From Limnohabitans sp. Rim11 (lineage in GTDB: Bacteria; Pseudomonadota; Gammaproteobacteria; Burkholderiales; Burkholderiaceae_C): 64,000 nt of DNA. The DNA lies in the NCBI RefSeq assembly GCF_001269365.1, contig NZ_CXOM01000001.1:310090-374089 (forward strand), in the 5' to 3' direction. The notes under the pieces are model-generated. The model saw only the letters and a program-made list of their open reading frames with translations. It ran no database searches and was not told where the DNA came from. Of the stretch, positions 53,322 to 61,556 are shown piece by piece. The first letter of the stretch is position 1. Each line of letters begins with the position of its first letter. Both the position numbers and the translations under genes were made by a program.

Positions 53322-54347
53322 ATGCAAGTTAAGTCATGGCCCTTTGGGTCAAGCGCCTTCAGGTGGCAAGCTATTAGGCTGACGCTATTTCGAATGAGTT
53401 TGCTTGGGGTGCTGATCCTTTCGGGGTGTGCCAGCGTCAAACCGACTGAAACAAGTACTGTCAAACCACCCGCCAGCATCGATGCACCTTCGCCAAGTGT
53501 GTCACCAAGTTTGCCGCCTATAAGTCCGCCTTTTGTGGCCGAACCCATAGCACCGCCCAAGGTTTTGCATCTGGGATTGGCGTTGGGCGGCGGTGCAGCG
53601 CGAGGCTTTGCCCATGTGGGCGTCATTCAAGTTTTAGAAGAAGCGGGCATTCAACCTGAATTGGTGGTGGGCACCTCTGCAGGCAGTTTGGTTGCAGCTT
53701 TGTATGCCAGCGGCAAAAACAGCGCGCAACTGCGGCGCGTGGCCGAAACCATGGAGGAGGCCGAAATTACCGATTGGATGATGCCTATCTTGAACCGAGG
53801 TGCGTTGCGCGGAGAAGCCTTGGCGCGGTATGTCAACGCACAAGTTGGCAATCGTTTAATTGAGCAAATGAAGATGCCCTTGGGCATTGTGGCCACCGAC
53901 TTGCACAATGGCGAGCCAGTCTTGTTTAGACGCGGCAATACGGGTGCCGCTGTTCGAGCTTCCAGTGCTGTTCCTGCGGTCTTTCAACCCGTCAAAATTG
54001 GCAGCAGAGAATACGTAGACGGAGGCTTGGTCTCACCCGTGCCAGTGCGTCAAGCACGAGAGATGGGCGCCAACGTGGTCATTGCGGTGGACATCTCAAC
54101 AGACCCAGAGGGCAGCCCTGCATCCGATACGTTTCAAATCTTGATGCAAACCTTCAACATCATGGGCAAAAGCTTGAACACAGTCTTGTTGAAGGACGCT
54201 GACATTGTGGTCAAGCCATCCCTCACAGGGGTCAAGAGCGCCGACTTTACCGCCAGACGAAAGTCGATCGAAGCGGGTCGGGAGGCCATGCTTAAAGCTC
54301 TGCCAAAGCTAAAGGAAGTCTTGAGCGCTTACGCAGTCAAGCCTTGA
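53322..54347 (+). CDS. Patatin-like phospholipase, lipoprotein
   Basis: A 341-residue protein. The lipobox LSGC ends the signal sequence (Cys36), so it should be lipid-anchored. A Pro/Ser-rich linker follows (about 45-75), then the patatin fold: oxyanion loop GLALGGGAARGFAHVG, nucleophile elbow VVGTSAGSLVAAL with the active Ser, and the dyad Asp in YVDGGLVSPVP. This matches the RssA/YchK-like bacterial patatins with added lipid anchoring. ATG 53394, 25 codons in, is a plausible alternative start directly before the signal core. Substrate unknown. A terminator follows. Confidence 0.9.
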   Translation: MQVKSWPFGSSAFRWQAIRLTLFRMSLLGVLILSGCASVKPTETSTVKPPASIDAPSPSVSPSLPPISPPFVAEPIAPPKVLHLGLALGGGAARGFAHVGVIQVLEEAGIQPELVVGTSAGSLVAALYASGKNSAQLRRVAETMEEAEITDWMMPILNRGALRGEALARYVNAQVGNRLIEQMKMPLGIVATDLHNGEPVLFRRGNTGAAVRASSAVPAVFQPVKIGSREYVDGGLVSPVPVRQAREMGANVVIAVDISTDPEGSPASDTFQILMQTFNIMGKSLNTVLLKDADIVVKPSLTGVKSADFTARRKSIEAGREAMLKALPKLKEVLSAYAVKP

Positions 54348-54370
54348 TATTGCGAAGGTTTCAGACATAA

Positions 54371-54400
54371 AAAAAGCCGATGATGAATCACCGGCTTTTT
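54371..54400 (+). terminator. Bidirectional terminator between patatin and phasin genes
   Basis: AAAAAGCCG (54371-54379) and CGGCTTTTT (54392-54400) form a 9-bp stem with a 12-base loop. It has A-runs on the left and T-runs on the right, so it can stop both the patatin transcript and the converging phasin transcript. Confidence 0.85.
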
Positions 54401-54446
54401 GAGAAGAGAAGGTCCGATTGGATCGGGCCTTTTCTTGGCGCGTTAA

Positions 54447-54989
54447 TTAACGCTTTTTGGTAGCTGTCTTAGCAGTTGCAACGGCTGTGTTGGTCACAGC
54501 AGCCATGTTGGCTTCAGCCATGTCAGTGGCTTGCTTGACAGCTTTTTGAACTGATTCGTAAGCGTTGTTGGCAGCGTTGACGGCGCTCTTCATCATGGCA
54601 ACAGCTGTTTCAGAGCCAGCAGGTGCGTTAGAAGTAGCAGAGTCGACCAAGTTAGCGAACTGCTTTTGGGCAGCAGCTGTTTGGGCTTCCAAAGCTTTGG
54701 TGAATTCGTTAGAAGTACCAGAAGCGATGTCATAGAGGTGACGGCTGTAAGCAGCTGTCTTCTCAGCCAAAGGCTGGAACAAGTTGGCTTGCAAAGCCAT
54801 CAATTCTTGGGCGTCTTTCACGCTCAAAGCAGCTTTGGTGCTTTGTGCAGACTCGCTCAAGGCAGCTTTGGTAGCTGTCAGGTTCAATTCAACCAATTTC
54901 TCAACGCCTTCAAAGGCTTTGTGTGTCAAACCGAAGAGGGTTTCGACGTTGGCTTTGTGTGAAGCGACGATTTGTTCTGTAGTCATCAT
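54447..54989 (-). CDS. phaP: Phasin (PHA granule-associated protein)
   Basis: Coats polyhydroxyalkanoate granules. The 180-residue protein is almost entirely helical and Ala-rich, beginning [36 protein letters not shown], the usual Phasin_2 start. It ends in a basic [18 protein letters not shown] tail like those of histone-like or granule-binding proteins. Two ATGs stand in a row (54989 and 54986), with CGGAGATC just upstream. PHA synthase genes are not in the window. The upstream region has a good promoter and two repeats that fit PhaR control. Confidence 0.93.
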   Translation of the reverse strand: MMTTEQIVASHKANVETLFGLTHKAFEGVEKLVELNLTATKAALSESAQSTKAALSVKDAQELMALQANLFQPLAEKTAAYSRHLYDIASGTSNEFTKALEAQTAAAQKQFANLVDSATSNAPAGSETAVAMMKSAVNAANNAYESVQKAVKQATDMAEANMAAVTNTAVATAKTATKKR

Positions 54990-55063
54990 TTGGATCTCCG
55001 TAAATTAAAAAAGTTTCAAAGGGACTGCTCCGAACTGACTTGGCTTGACGCTTCGTCTACATC

Positions 55064-55080
55064 TTGTTGCAGTGCAGCAT
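55064..55080 (-). promoter_or_regulatory. PhaR-like site 1, at the phasin transcription start
   Basis: TTGTTGCAGTGCAGCAT (plus strand) matches site 2 upstream at 15 of 17 positions. It lies just past the -10 box of the phasin promoter, where a repressor would block the start. PhaR is known to bind at the phaP promoter in Cupriavidus necator and to leave when PHA granules form. Confidence 0.6.
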
Positions 55081-55087
55081 GGTTTGG

Positions 55088-55115
55088 ATTTTAGGCACTT
55101 CGGAGCCGATTACAA
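55088..55115 (-). promoter_or_regulatory. Promoter of the phasin gene
   Basis: On the minus strand, TTGTAA (55115-55110) and TAAAAT (55093-55088) are 16 bases apart, close to the sigma-70 boxes TTGACA and TATAAT. The start point would be near 55081, about 90 bases before the ATG. It is flanked on both sides by PhaR-like repeats. Confidence 0.6.
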
Positions 55116-55132
55116 GGGGTTTTTGTTGCAAC

Positions 55133-55149
55133 GCAGCATTTTAGAGTCG
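55133..55149 (-). promoter_or_regulatory. PhaR-like site 2, upstream of the phasin promoter
   Basis: TTGTTGCAACGCAGCAT (plus strand) repeats site 1 in the same orientation 69 bases away. It lies before the -35 box. The divergent HDAC gene starts 46 bases further, so the site may affect that gene too. Confidence 0.6.
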
Positions 55150-55194
55150 GCTTTCTAGAAATTGAAATCGACCCGCTCAGGACACAATATCGTC

Positions 55195-56121
55195 ATGAAA
55201 GCCTTTTATTCGGACCATTTTGTGCTGCCTCTGCCAGAGGGGCATCGCTTTCCCATGGCCAAGTACAGCATGCTGCGGCAGAGGGTGTCCCAAGAACTCC
55301 GTGCCGTTCAAATGCTGGAGGCACCGGCAGCCACCGAAGGCGAATTGGCCTTGGCCCATGCTCCAGATTATGTTCAAGCCATAATGGCTGGCACCCTGAG
55401 CCGTGAGGCACTCAGGGAAATTGGCTTTCCGTGGACGCCCGCCATGGCAGAACGGTCGGTCCGCTCGGCCGGGGCTTCCATTGCAGCAGGCAGGGTGGCC
55501 ATGAAGGAGGGGATAGCCGGCAATTTGGCCGGGGGGACGCACCATGCCAGCGCCAATCAAGGCGGTGGATTTTGCGTGTTCAACGACATTGCCGTGACGG
55601 CCAGGGTGCTTCAAATGGAGCATTTTCGGCAAACCAAAACGACTTTGCAGGTGCTGGTGGTGGACTTGGATGTCCATCAAGGCAATGGCACCGCCAGCAT
55701 TTTTGCCAACGACAGCTCCGTTTTTACACTCTCTTTGCATGGCGAAAAGAACTTTCCCTTTCGCAAAGTCCCAAGCGACTTGGATGTGGGTTTGCCGGAC
55801 GGTTGTACCGATTTGCCCTATTTAGAGGCCTTGACGGGGGCATTGAATCAAGCATCCCAGAGCTTTAAACCTGACTTTTTGATCTATCTCGCGGGCGCTG
55901 ACGCGCACGAGGGCGATAGGCTAGGGCGCCTCAAACTGACGGAGGCGGGCATGGCGGCAAGGGACCAAACTGTGTTTGATTGGGCCAAGAAAGACAACTT
56001 GCCCATGATGATTTGCATGGGCGGCGGCTATGGACACGATCTTTCATCAACCGTAGCGGTTCAAATGAATACATGGCGGCTGGCGCTGAGTCACTGGCTT
56101 CACTGGCAAAATCGAGGGTGA
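55195..56121 (+). CDS. Histone deacetylase/acetylpolyamine amidohydrolase family protein
   Basis: A zinc hydrolase of 308 residues that removes acetyl groups from amines in other family members. Metal ligands appear in DLDVHQGNGT (Asp, His) and AGADAHEGDRLG (Asp). The catalytic His pair is in GGTHHAS, and GGGYGHD carries the transition-state Tyr. ATG 55195 begins MKAFYSDHFVLPLPEGHRFP, the usual start. The upstream frame extension has no support. The nitroreductase gene begins 41 bases later, so it probably heads an operon with the Liv-type transporter. True substrate unknown. Confidence 0.9.
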   Translation: MKAFYSDHFVLPLPEGHRFPMAKYSMLRQRVSQELRAVQMLEAPAATEGELALAHAPDYVQAIMAGTLSREALREIGFPWTPAMAERSVRSAGASIAAGRVAMKEGIAGNLAGGTHHASANQGGGFCVFNDIAVTARVLQMEHFRQTKTTLQVLVVDLDVHQGNGTASIFANDSSVFTLSLHGEKNFPFRKVPSDLDVGLPDGCTDLPYLEALTGALNQASQSFKPDFLIYLAGADAHEGDRLGRLKLTEAGMAARDQTVFDWAKKDNLPMMICMGGGYGHDLSSTVAVQMNTWRLALSHWLHWQNRG

Positions 56122-56162
56122 TAAGACCTTGAAACAAATTCAAAAGGATTGGAGCAATAAAC

Positions 56163-56897
56163 ATGAAAGAACTCAGTTCACCCCAAGTTAGCACGGTGAT
56201 TGCAGATCCCCACAGTGTGGACGACGCCATTTTGAGCCGCTTTTCAACCCGTGCTTATTTGGACAAGCCTGTTGAAAAATCGGTGTTGGAAGATTTGCTG
56301 CAGGTGGCGGCACGTGCTCCCAGTGGCACCAACACGCAGCCTTGGAAAGTGTATGTTTTGCAGGGCGCTGCAAAAGACAAGTTGGTAACCGAAGTTTGTG
56401 ATGCCCATAACGCCATGGCGGCCAACCCTGCATTGGCAGCTGACTTTGCCGAAGAGTACGACTACTACCCCACCAAATGGGTTAGCCCCTACATCGACAG
56501 ACGCCGTGAATGTGGTTTTGGTCTTTATGGTGTCCTGGGAATTGGCAAGGGCGACAAAGAAAAAATGCACTTGCAGCAGCAACAAAACTTCCGATTTTTT
56601 GGTGCCCCTGTGGGTTTGATGTTTACCTTAGACAAGGTCATGGGCCGCGGCAGTTTGCTCGACTACGGCATGTTCATTCAAAGCATCATGCTGGCGGCTC
56701 GCGCACGTGGATTGCACACCTGCCCTCAAGCTGCTTGGAATAATTTTGGAAAAATTATTTTCAAACACATTGGCGCTGGCGAGAACGAAATGATGGTGTG
56801 CGGCATGTCCTTGGGCTACGCCGATGAGTCGGCCTTGGTCAACACATTCAAAACAACACGCGTTGACGCGGGTTCTTTCACGCATTGGATTGAATGA
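56163..56897 (+). CDS. Nitroreductase family flavoprotein
   Basis: A 244-residue FMN-dependent NAD(P)H reductase. RFSTRAYLDKPVEKSVLEDLL and ARAPSGTNTQPWKVYVL form the FMN phosphate- and ring-binding N-terminus. GSLLDYGMFIQSIMLAARARGLHTCPQAA and the C-terminal MSLGYAD complete the fold. It resembles the PnbA/NfnB group that reduces nitroaromatics, though many members have other physiological roles. Its stop overlaps the LivHM start as ATGA. Linked expression with an importer suggests action on the imported compound. Confidence 0.88.
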   Translation: MKELSSPQVSTVIADPHSVDDAILSRFSTRAYLDKPVEKSVLEDLLQVAARAPSGTNTQPWKVYVLQGAAKDKLVTEVCDAHNAMAANPALAADFAEEYDYYPTKWVSPYIDRRRECGFGLYGVLGIGKGDKEKMHLQQQQNFRFFGAPVGLMFTLDKVMGRGSLLDYGMFIQSIMLAARARGLHTCPQAAWNNFGKIIFKHIGAGENEMMVCGMSLGYADESALVNTFKTTRVDAGSFTHWIE

Positions 56898-58759
56898 GTT
56901 TTTGGTTGATTCAGTGCTTGAATGGCCTGAGCCATGCAAGCACATTGTTCATGATGGCTGCGGGTTTGACGTTGGTGTTTGGCGTCACCCGCATTGTCAA
57001 TTTTGCGCACGGCAGTTTTTTCATGTTGGGCGCATTGGTCGCTGGCAGTTGGGTCACGCAATGGCAAGCTTCGTGGGCCGACAATGCAAGCACTTATTTT
57101 TTGGCCATGCTCATGGGCGCCCTGTGCGCAGCTTTGTTAGGGGCGTTCACAGAAGCTTTGTTGTTCAGGCCACTTCGCAATTCACCACCGCTGTATCCCT
57201 TGGTGGCGACATTTGGTTTGAGCTTGGTGGTCCATGATGTGTTGCTTTGGTGCTTAGGTCCCAATGAAATTTTTGCGCCCAGATTCCCAGGTCTGAAGGG
57301 TGCCGTTCAAATCGGTGAAGATTTTTTTCCGCAGTGGCAACTTTTGATTTTGTGCGCTGGGCCCTTGGTCTGGCTGTTGTTGCATTTGCTGCTGACCAAA
57401 ACCAAATGGGGTCAACAAGTTCGTGCTGCCACTCAAGACCGCGACATGTTGGATGCCTTGGGCATTAATCCTGCGCCGCTCATGATGGGTGTGGTCGTGT
57501 TGGGCTGTGGCTTAGCCGGTTTGGCGGGCGCCTTGCAGTTGCCCAGAGAGCCCGCCAATTTGCAAATGGATTTGCAAATGGTGGTGGAGACTTTTGTGGT
57601 GGTGGTGATGGGTGGTCTGGGCAGTATTGCAGGTGCCTTCATGGCATCTGTGCTGATCGGTTGCGTGCATGCTTTTGGCATTCACTTTTTTCCACAGGCC
57701 ACCTTGGTATTGGTTTTCTTAACCATGGCCTTGGTGTTGGCGGTCAGGCCTCAAGGCTTGATGGGCGAGTTGCCGGGTGCTGCCCAACGAGAACGGGTGC
57801 CAAGTTTTAATTTGGGACTTCGCAATCAAGTGCTTCAGTTGAGCTTTTGGATTTTGCTGGTTTGCTTGGCTATGGGGGTAATGGTCTCCGGTGACTATGC
57901 CCAAAGTGTCTTAGAAGATGTGCTGATCATGTTGCTCTTTGGTCTGAGCTTGCAATGGATGATGGCGCTTTCTGGGTGGGTGAGCTTTGGTCATGCAGCG
58001 TACTTTGGATTGGGGGCCTATGCCGCCGCACTGAGCCATGTGCATTGGCAATTCAATGCATGGCTTGCTGCACTTTGCGGTGTGTGTGTTTCTGTTTTGG
58101 CGGCAGCCTTGATGGTGCGTTTGCTCAAACGAAGCTCGGGTGTTTATCTGGCCATGCTCTCCATGGCTTTTGCGCAAGTGGTCTGGGCCAGTGCCAGTCA
58201 GTGGGTTAACTTAACTGGCGGCGACAATGGTTTGATAGGCCTGACATTCTTGGCGGAAACGCCTCGCTGGGTTTTTCAAACTTTGTTACTGAGCTTGTGC
58301 GTGTTGTCGATGTTGGCATTCAAACGCCTGGTGCAATCGAGCTTTGGTGCTGCCTTGCAAGCGGGCAGAGATGCGCCGCTAAGGGCCATGGCCAGTGGCT
58401 TCAAGGTGGGTCAACTCAATGCGCAAGTTTTCTTTTTAAGTGCAGCTTTGGCGGGATTGGCGGGTGCCTTATGGGCCATTAGCAAAGGTGCGGTGTTTCC
58501 CTCAGTTGCATCCATTGCCCAATCTGTAGATGCCCTCATGATGGTGTTGTTGGGCGGTGTTCACCATGTCTGGGGCAGCCTTGCAGGCAGTGTGTTTTTA
58601 AAAGGTTTGGGCGCTGAAATGGCGCGTCATTTTGAATATTGGCGTGGCTTCTTGGGCCTGGTCATCATGCTCTTGGTGGTGTTTGCGCCTGAAGGTATTT
58701 TGGGCACAAATTGGACGCAGCGCTTTGCTCGAAAGTTGAACCACGAGGGGCGCGCATGA
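56894..58759 (+). CDS. Fused LivH-LivM branched-chain-type ABC permease
   Basis: A 621-residue membrane protein combining two permeases. The N-half (1 to about 295) is LivH-like: AAGLTLVFGVTRIVNFAHGSFFMLGA and VVVMGGLGSIAGAFMASVLIG. The C-half is LivM-like: LSGWVSFGHAAYFGLGAYAAA, MLSMAFAQVVWASASQWVNLTGGDNGLIGL and MMVLLGGVHHVWGSLAGS. Fused forms are common in Burkholderiales. Starts and stops overlap its neighbours (ATGA at both ends). The HAAT family carries branched-chain amino acids, amides, urea or aromatic acids. The receptor gene is not adjacent. Confidence 0.92.
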   Translation: MSFWLIQCLNGLSHASTLFMMAAGLTLVFGVTRIVNFAHGSFFMLGALVAGSWVTQWQASWADNASTYFLAMLMGALCAALLGAFTEALLFRPLRNSPPLYPLVATFGLSLVVHDVLLWCLGPNEIFAPRFPGLKGAVQIGEDFFPQWQLLILCAGPLVWLLLHLLLTKTKWGQQVRAATQDRDMLDALGINPAPLMMGVVVLGCGLAGLAGALQLPREPANLQMDLQMVVETFVVVVMGGLGSIAGAFMASVLIGCVHAFGIHFFPQATLVLVFLTMALVLAVRPQGLMGELPGAAQRERVPSFNLGLRNQVLQLSFWILLVCLAMGVMVSGDYAQSVLEDVLIMLLFGLSLQWMMALSGWVSFGHAAYFGLGAYAAALSHVHWQFNAWLAALCGVCVSVLAAALMVRLLKRSSGVYLAMLSMAFAQVVWASASQWVNLTGGDNGLIGLTFLAETPRWVFQTLLLSLCVLSMLAFKRLVQSSFGAALQAGRDAPLRAMASGFKVGQLNAQVFFLSAALAGLAGALWAISKGAVFPSVASIAQSVDALMMVLLGGVHHVWGSLAGSVFLKGLGAEMARHFEYWRGFLGLVIMLLVVFAPEGILGTNWTQRFARKLNHEGRA

Positions 58760-59544
58760 GACCGGTTTTAGAGGTTCAAGACTTGCATCAGCACTATGGC
58801 GCTGTGCACGCCCTCAAGGGTGTTAGTTTTCAAGTCTTGGCTGGTGAGTGTGTGGCACTCATTGGCCCCAATGGTGCTGGCAAGTCCACGTGCTTTGCTT
58901 GCTTGGCAGGTCAACAACTCGCTAAGCAGGGCAGCGTCACTTGGCGTGACCAAAATTTGATGCATGTACCAGCAGAGAGTCGCCGCGGTATGGGGGTCGC
59001 CCGAACATTTCAAGTGGCGCAAGTGTTTGAGGCCTTGAGTGTGTTTCAAAATTTGCAATTGGCCTTGAAGGCTGCTCCGGGTGTGTCGATGTTTGACGCA
59101 TTGGATCAATGTGAAGTGAATACCGCTACAGCCTGGCTTCAAAAAATGGGCTTGGACGACCTGAGTCACGATGCGCTCCACACACCCGCCATGAATTTGT
59201 CTTACGGCGCCAAGAAACGATTGGAACTGGCTGTGGCCATGGCTGGGCTCAACGATCCTCAAGCAGGTTTGTTACTTTTGGACGAGCCAGCTGCAGGCTT
59301 GTCACCCACTGAGCGCGCTGACATGATGCAACGCGTCAAGTCATTGGCCAAGCAAGGTACCACCGTGCTTTATACCGAGCACAACATGGATGCGGTGTTT
59401 GGGGTGGCAGACAGGGTGTTGGTGCTCATGGAGGGCCAATTGGTCGCCCAAGGCCTGCCGCATGAAGTGGCTGCCAATGCCTTGGTTCGCGAAAGATATT
59501 TGGGCGCTAGCCTGGATGCCTTGGAGTTTTCTGACCATGCTTGA
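58756..59544 (+). CDS. LivG-type ABC transporter ATPase
   Basis: A 262-residue ATPase of the HAAT family. Walker A GPNGAGKST (about 37-45), signature LSYGAKKRLELAVAM, Walker B LLLLDEPAAGLSPTE and switch His in YTEHNMDAVFG are intact. VARTFQVAQVFEALSVFQNLQLAL is the LivG Q-loop region. ATG 58756 overlaps the permease stop, and livF begins inside its last codons. It energises the fused permease together with LivF. Confidence 0.93.
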   Translation: MRPVLEVQDLHQHYGAVHALKGVSFQVLAGECVALIGPNGAGKSTCFACLAGQQLAKQGSVTWRDQNLMHVPAESRRGMGVARTFQVAQVFEALSVFQNLQLALKAAPGVSMFDALDQCEVNTATAWLQKMGLDDLSHDALHTPAMNLSYGAKKRLELAVAMAGLNDPQAGLLLLDEPAAGLSPTERADMMQRVKSLAKQGTTVLYTEHNMDAVFGVADRVLVLMEGQLVAQGLPHEVAANALVRERYLGASLDALEFSDHA

Positions 59545-60193
59545 GGTTCGTCATCTGAATGCCAGCTATGGCCAGGCGCAAGTCCTGTTTGACGTTTCAT
59601 TGACTGTGCGTCAAGGCAGCATGGTGCTGATTCAAGGCTTGAATGGCGCGGGCAAATCAAGCTTGCTGAAATCCATCATGGGCCTCATGCCCAATGCGAC
59701 CGGCGAGATTGAATGGCAAGGCATTTCGCTTGAAAAACTCCCGCCCCATGAACGTTCTCAAAAAGGGCTTGGCTATGTGCCTGAAGACAGACGCTTGTTT
59801 TCGGCACTGACGGTGCGGCAAAATTTAGAAATTGCAGTACCGGGGCAAGCTAAAACATCGGGCAATTTGGCGGCGCCGCTGCAGCTAAAAGATATCTTAG
59901 ATTTGTTCCCTTCGTTGGGTGCCATGCTTGACAGACCCGCTTCACAAATGAGCGGCGGCGAGCAGCAGATGCTGGCGCTTGGGCGAACCTTGATGACGCA
60001 GGCTCACCTGCTTTTGTTGGACGAGCCTTGCGAGGGCATTGCACCCGTGTTGGCCCAGTCCATTGCACAGGCTTTGGAAATGCTTAAAAAACAAGGTTTC
60101 ACGCTCCTGATTGCAGAACAAAATCAAATTCTCAGCGGTATGGCGGATCAAGTCTTGCGCATAGCGGGCGGCCATTTGACGGACCCCAAGTAA
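59537..60193 (+). CDS. LivF-type ABC transporter ATPase
   Basis: A 218-residue ATPase, slightly short for LivF. Walker A is GLNGAGKSS, then GLGYVPEDRRLFSALTVRQNLEI, signature MSGGEQQMLALGRTL and Walker B LLLLDEPCEGIAP. ATG 59537 is inside the last codons of livG (8-base overlap), which fixes the start. Last gene of the deacetylase-nitroreductase-transporter run; the next gene, pncB, is 123 bases on. Confidence 0.92.
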   Translation: MLEVRHLNASYGQAQVLFDVSLTVRQGSMVLIQGLNGAGKSSLLKSIMGLMPNATGEIEWQGISLEKLPPHERSQKGLGYVPEDRRLFSALTVRQNLEIAVPGQAKTSGNLAAPLQLKDILDLFPSLGAMLDRPASQMSGGEQQMLALGRTLMTQAHLLLLDEPCEGIAPVLAQSIAQALEMLKKQGFTLLIAEQNQILSGMADQVLRIAGGHLTDPK

Positions 60194-60316
60194 AAGTCCT
60201 GCCGTTCAGTCTTCAAAAACCCTCAAAAACATCACGTTTATCCGTAGCTCTTTCATGGTTAAAAAGGGCACGCTTCACTTACACTGCAGGGTGTACTTCT
60301 CAGGCCATTCTTTGCC

Positions 60317-61501
60317 ATGATCATTACCAGTTTGCTGGACACGGACCTCTACAAATTCACCATGATGCAGGTGGTTCTGCATCAATTTCCGGGTGCGCAA
60401 GTAGAGTACCGTTTTAAGTGCCGAAATCCGGGTGTCGATTTGGCCCCCTATGTGGACGAAATTCGCAGCGAAATTAAGTCGCTGTGCAGTTTGCACTTCA
60501 AGGAAGATGAGCTGGCTTATTTGCGCTCTTTGCGATTTATAAAAAGCGATTTCGTCGATTTCTTGGGCTTGTTCAAGCTCAACGAAAAATACATCCAAGT
60601 CACGCCCAACTTAACGGGCGAAATTGAAATCGTCATTCAGGGGCCATGGTTGCACACCATCCTGTTTGAAATTCCGGTCTTGGCCATTGTCAACGAGGTC
60701 TACTTCAGGAATACACAGAGATTGCCCGACCTGATGGAAGGGCGCTCTCGCCTTGATACCAAAATTAAGCAGCTGCAAGTTCCAGATTTAAAGTCGCTCA
60801 AAATTGCCGATTACGGAACGCGTCGTAGATTTTCAAAGTACTGGCATGAAGAATTGCTGAGGGTGTTAATTGGCCGATTGGGCGCAGGTGCAGCAGGTCA
60901 ATTTGCCGGTACCAGCAATGTTTATTTTGCGTACATGCTGGGCCTGACACCTTTGGGCACCATGGCGCATGAATATCTACAAGCCAGTCAGGCTCTCGGC
61001 CCCAGACTCAGAGACAGTCAAGTGTTCGCTTTTGAATCATGGGCCAAAGAATATCGGGGAGACTTGGGTATTGCGCTCAGTGATGTGTATGGTTTCAATG
61101 CCTTCCTGCGCGACTTTGACATGTACTTTTGCAAGTTGTTCGATGGCGCGCGCCATGACAGTGGCGATCCATTTGTCTGGGGTGAGCGCATGATTTCGCA
61201 CTACCGCGCCAACCGGGTTGACCCCCTGACCAAAACTTTGATCTTCAGTGATGGCCTCACGGTGCCCAAAACCATTGAACTCTTCAGGCAATTCAATGGC
61301 CGCTGTTTGCTGGCGTTTGGTATTGGTACTAACCTCACCAATGACTTAGGCTATGAGCCCTTGCAAATTGTGATCAAGATGACGCGCTGCAACGGCCAGC
61401 CAGTGGCTAAGCTTTCTGATACGCCCGGCAAAGGCATGTGCGATGATGAAAAATACTTGGCGTATCTGGCGCAAGTGTTTGAAATTACGCCTGCCACTTA
61501 G
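60317..61501 (+). CDS. pncB: Nicotinate phosphoribosyltransferase
   Basis: Joins nicotinate to PRPP, the first step of NAD salvage. The 394-residue length is that of the bacterial PncB group. Signatures include [54 protein letters not shown], the His-containing [10 protein letters not shown], and [17 protein letters not shown] with [16 protein letters not shown] 60317 matches the family start. Upstream TACACT (near 60279) may be part of a promoter. Confidence 0.95.
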   Translation: MIITSLLDTDLYKFTMMQVVLHQFPGAQVEYRFKCRNPGVDLAPYVDEIRSEIKSLCSLHFKEDELAYLRSLRFIKSDFVDFLGLFKLNEKYIQVTPNLTGEIEIVIQGPWLHTILFEIPVLAIVNEVYFRNTQRLPDLMEGRSRLDTKIKQLQVPDLKSLKIADYGTRRRFSKYWHEELLRVLIGRLGAGAAGQFAGTSNVYFAYMLGLTPLGTMAHEYLQASQALGPRLRDSQVFAFESWAKEYRGDLGIALSDVYGFNAFLRDFDMYFCKLFDGARHDSGDPFVWGERMISHYRANRVDPLTKTLIFSDGLTVPKTIELFRQFNGRCLLAFGIGTNLTNDLGYEPLQIVIKMTRCNGQPVAKLSDTPGKGMCDDEKYLAYLAQVFEITPAT

Positions 61502-61556
61502 CATTCACTTTGTTTTGTCAATGAATCAGACTCATCATTCTTCAGGTAAAAATCCC

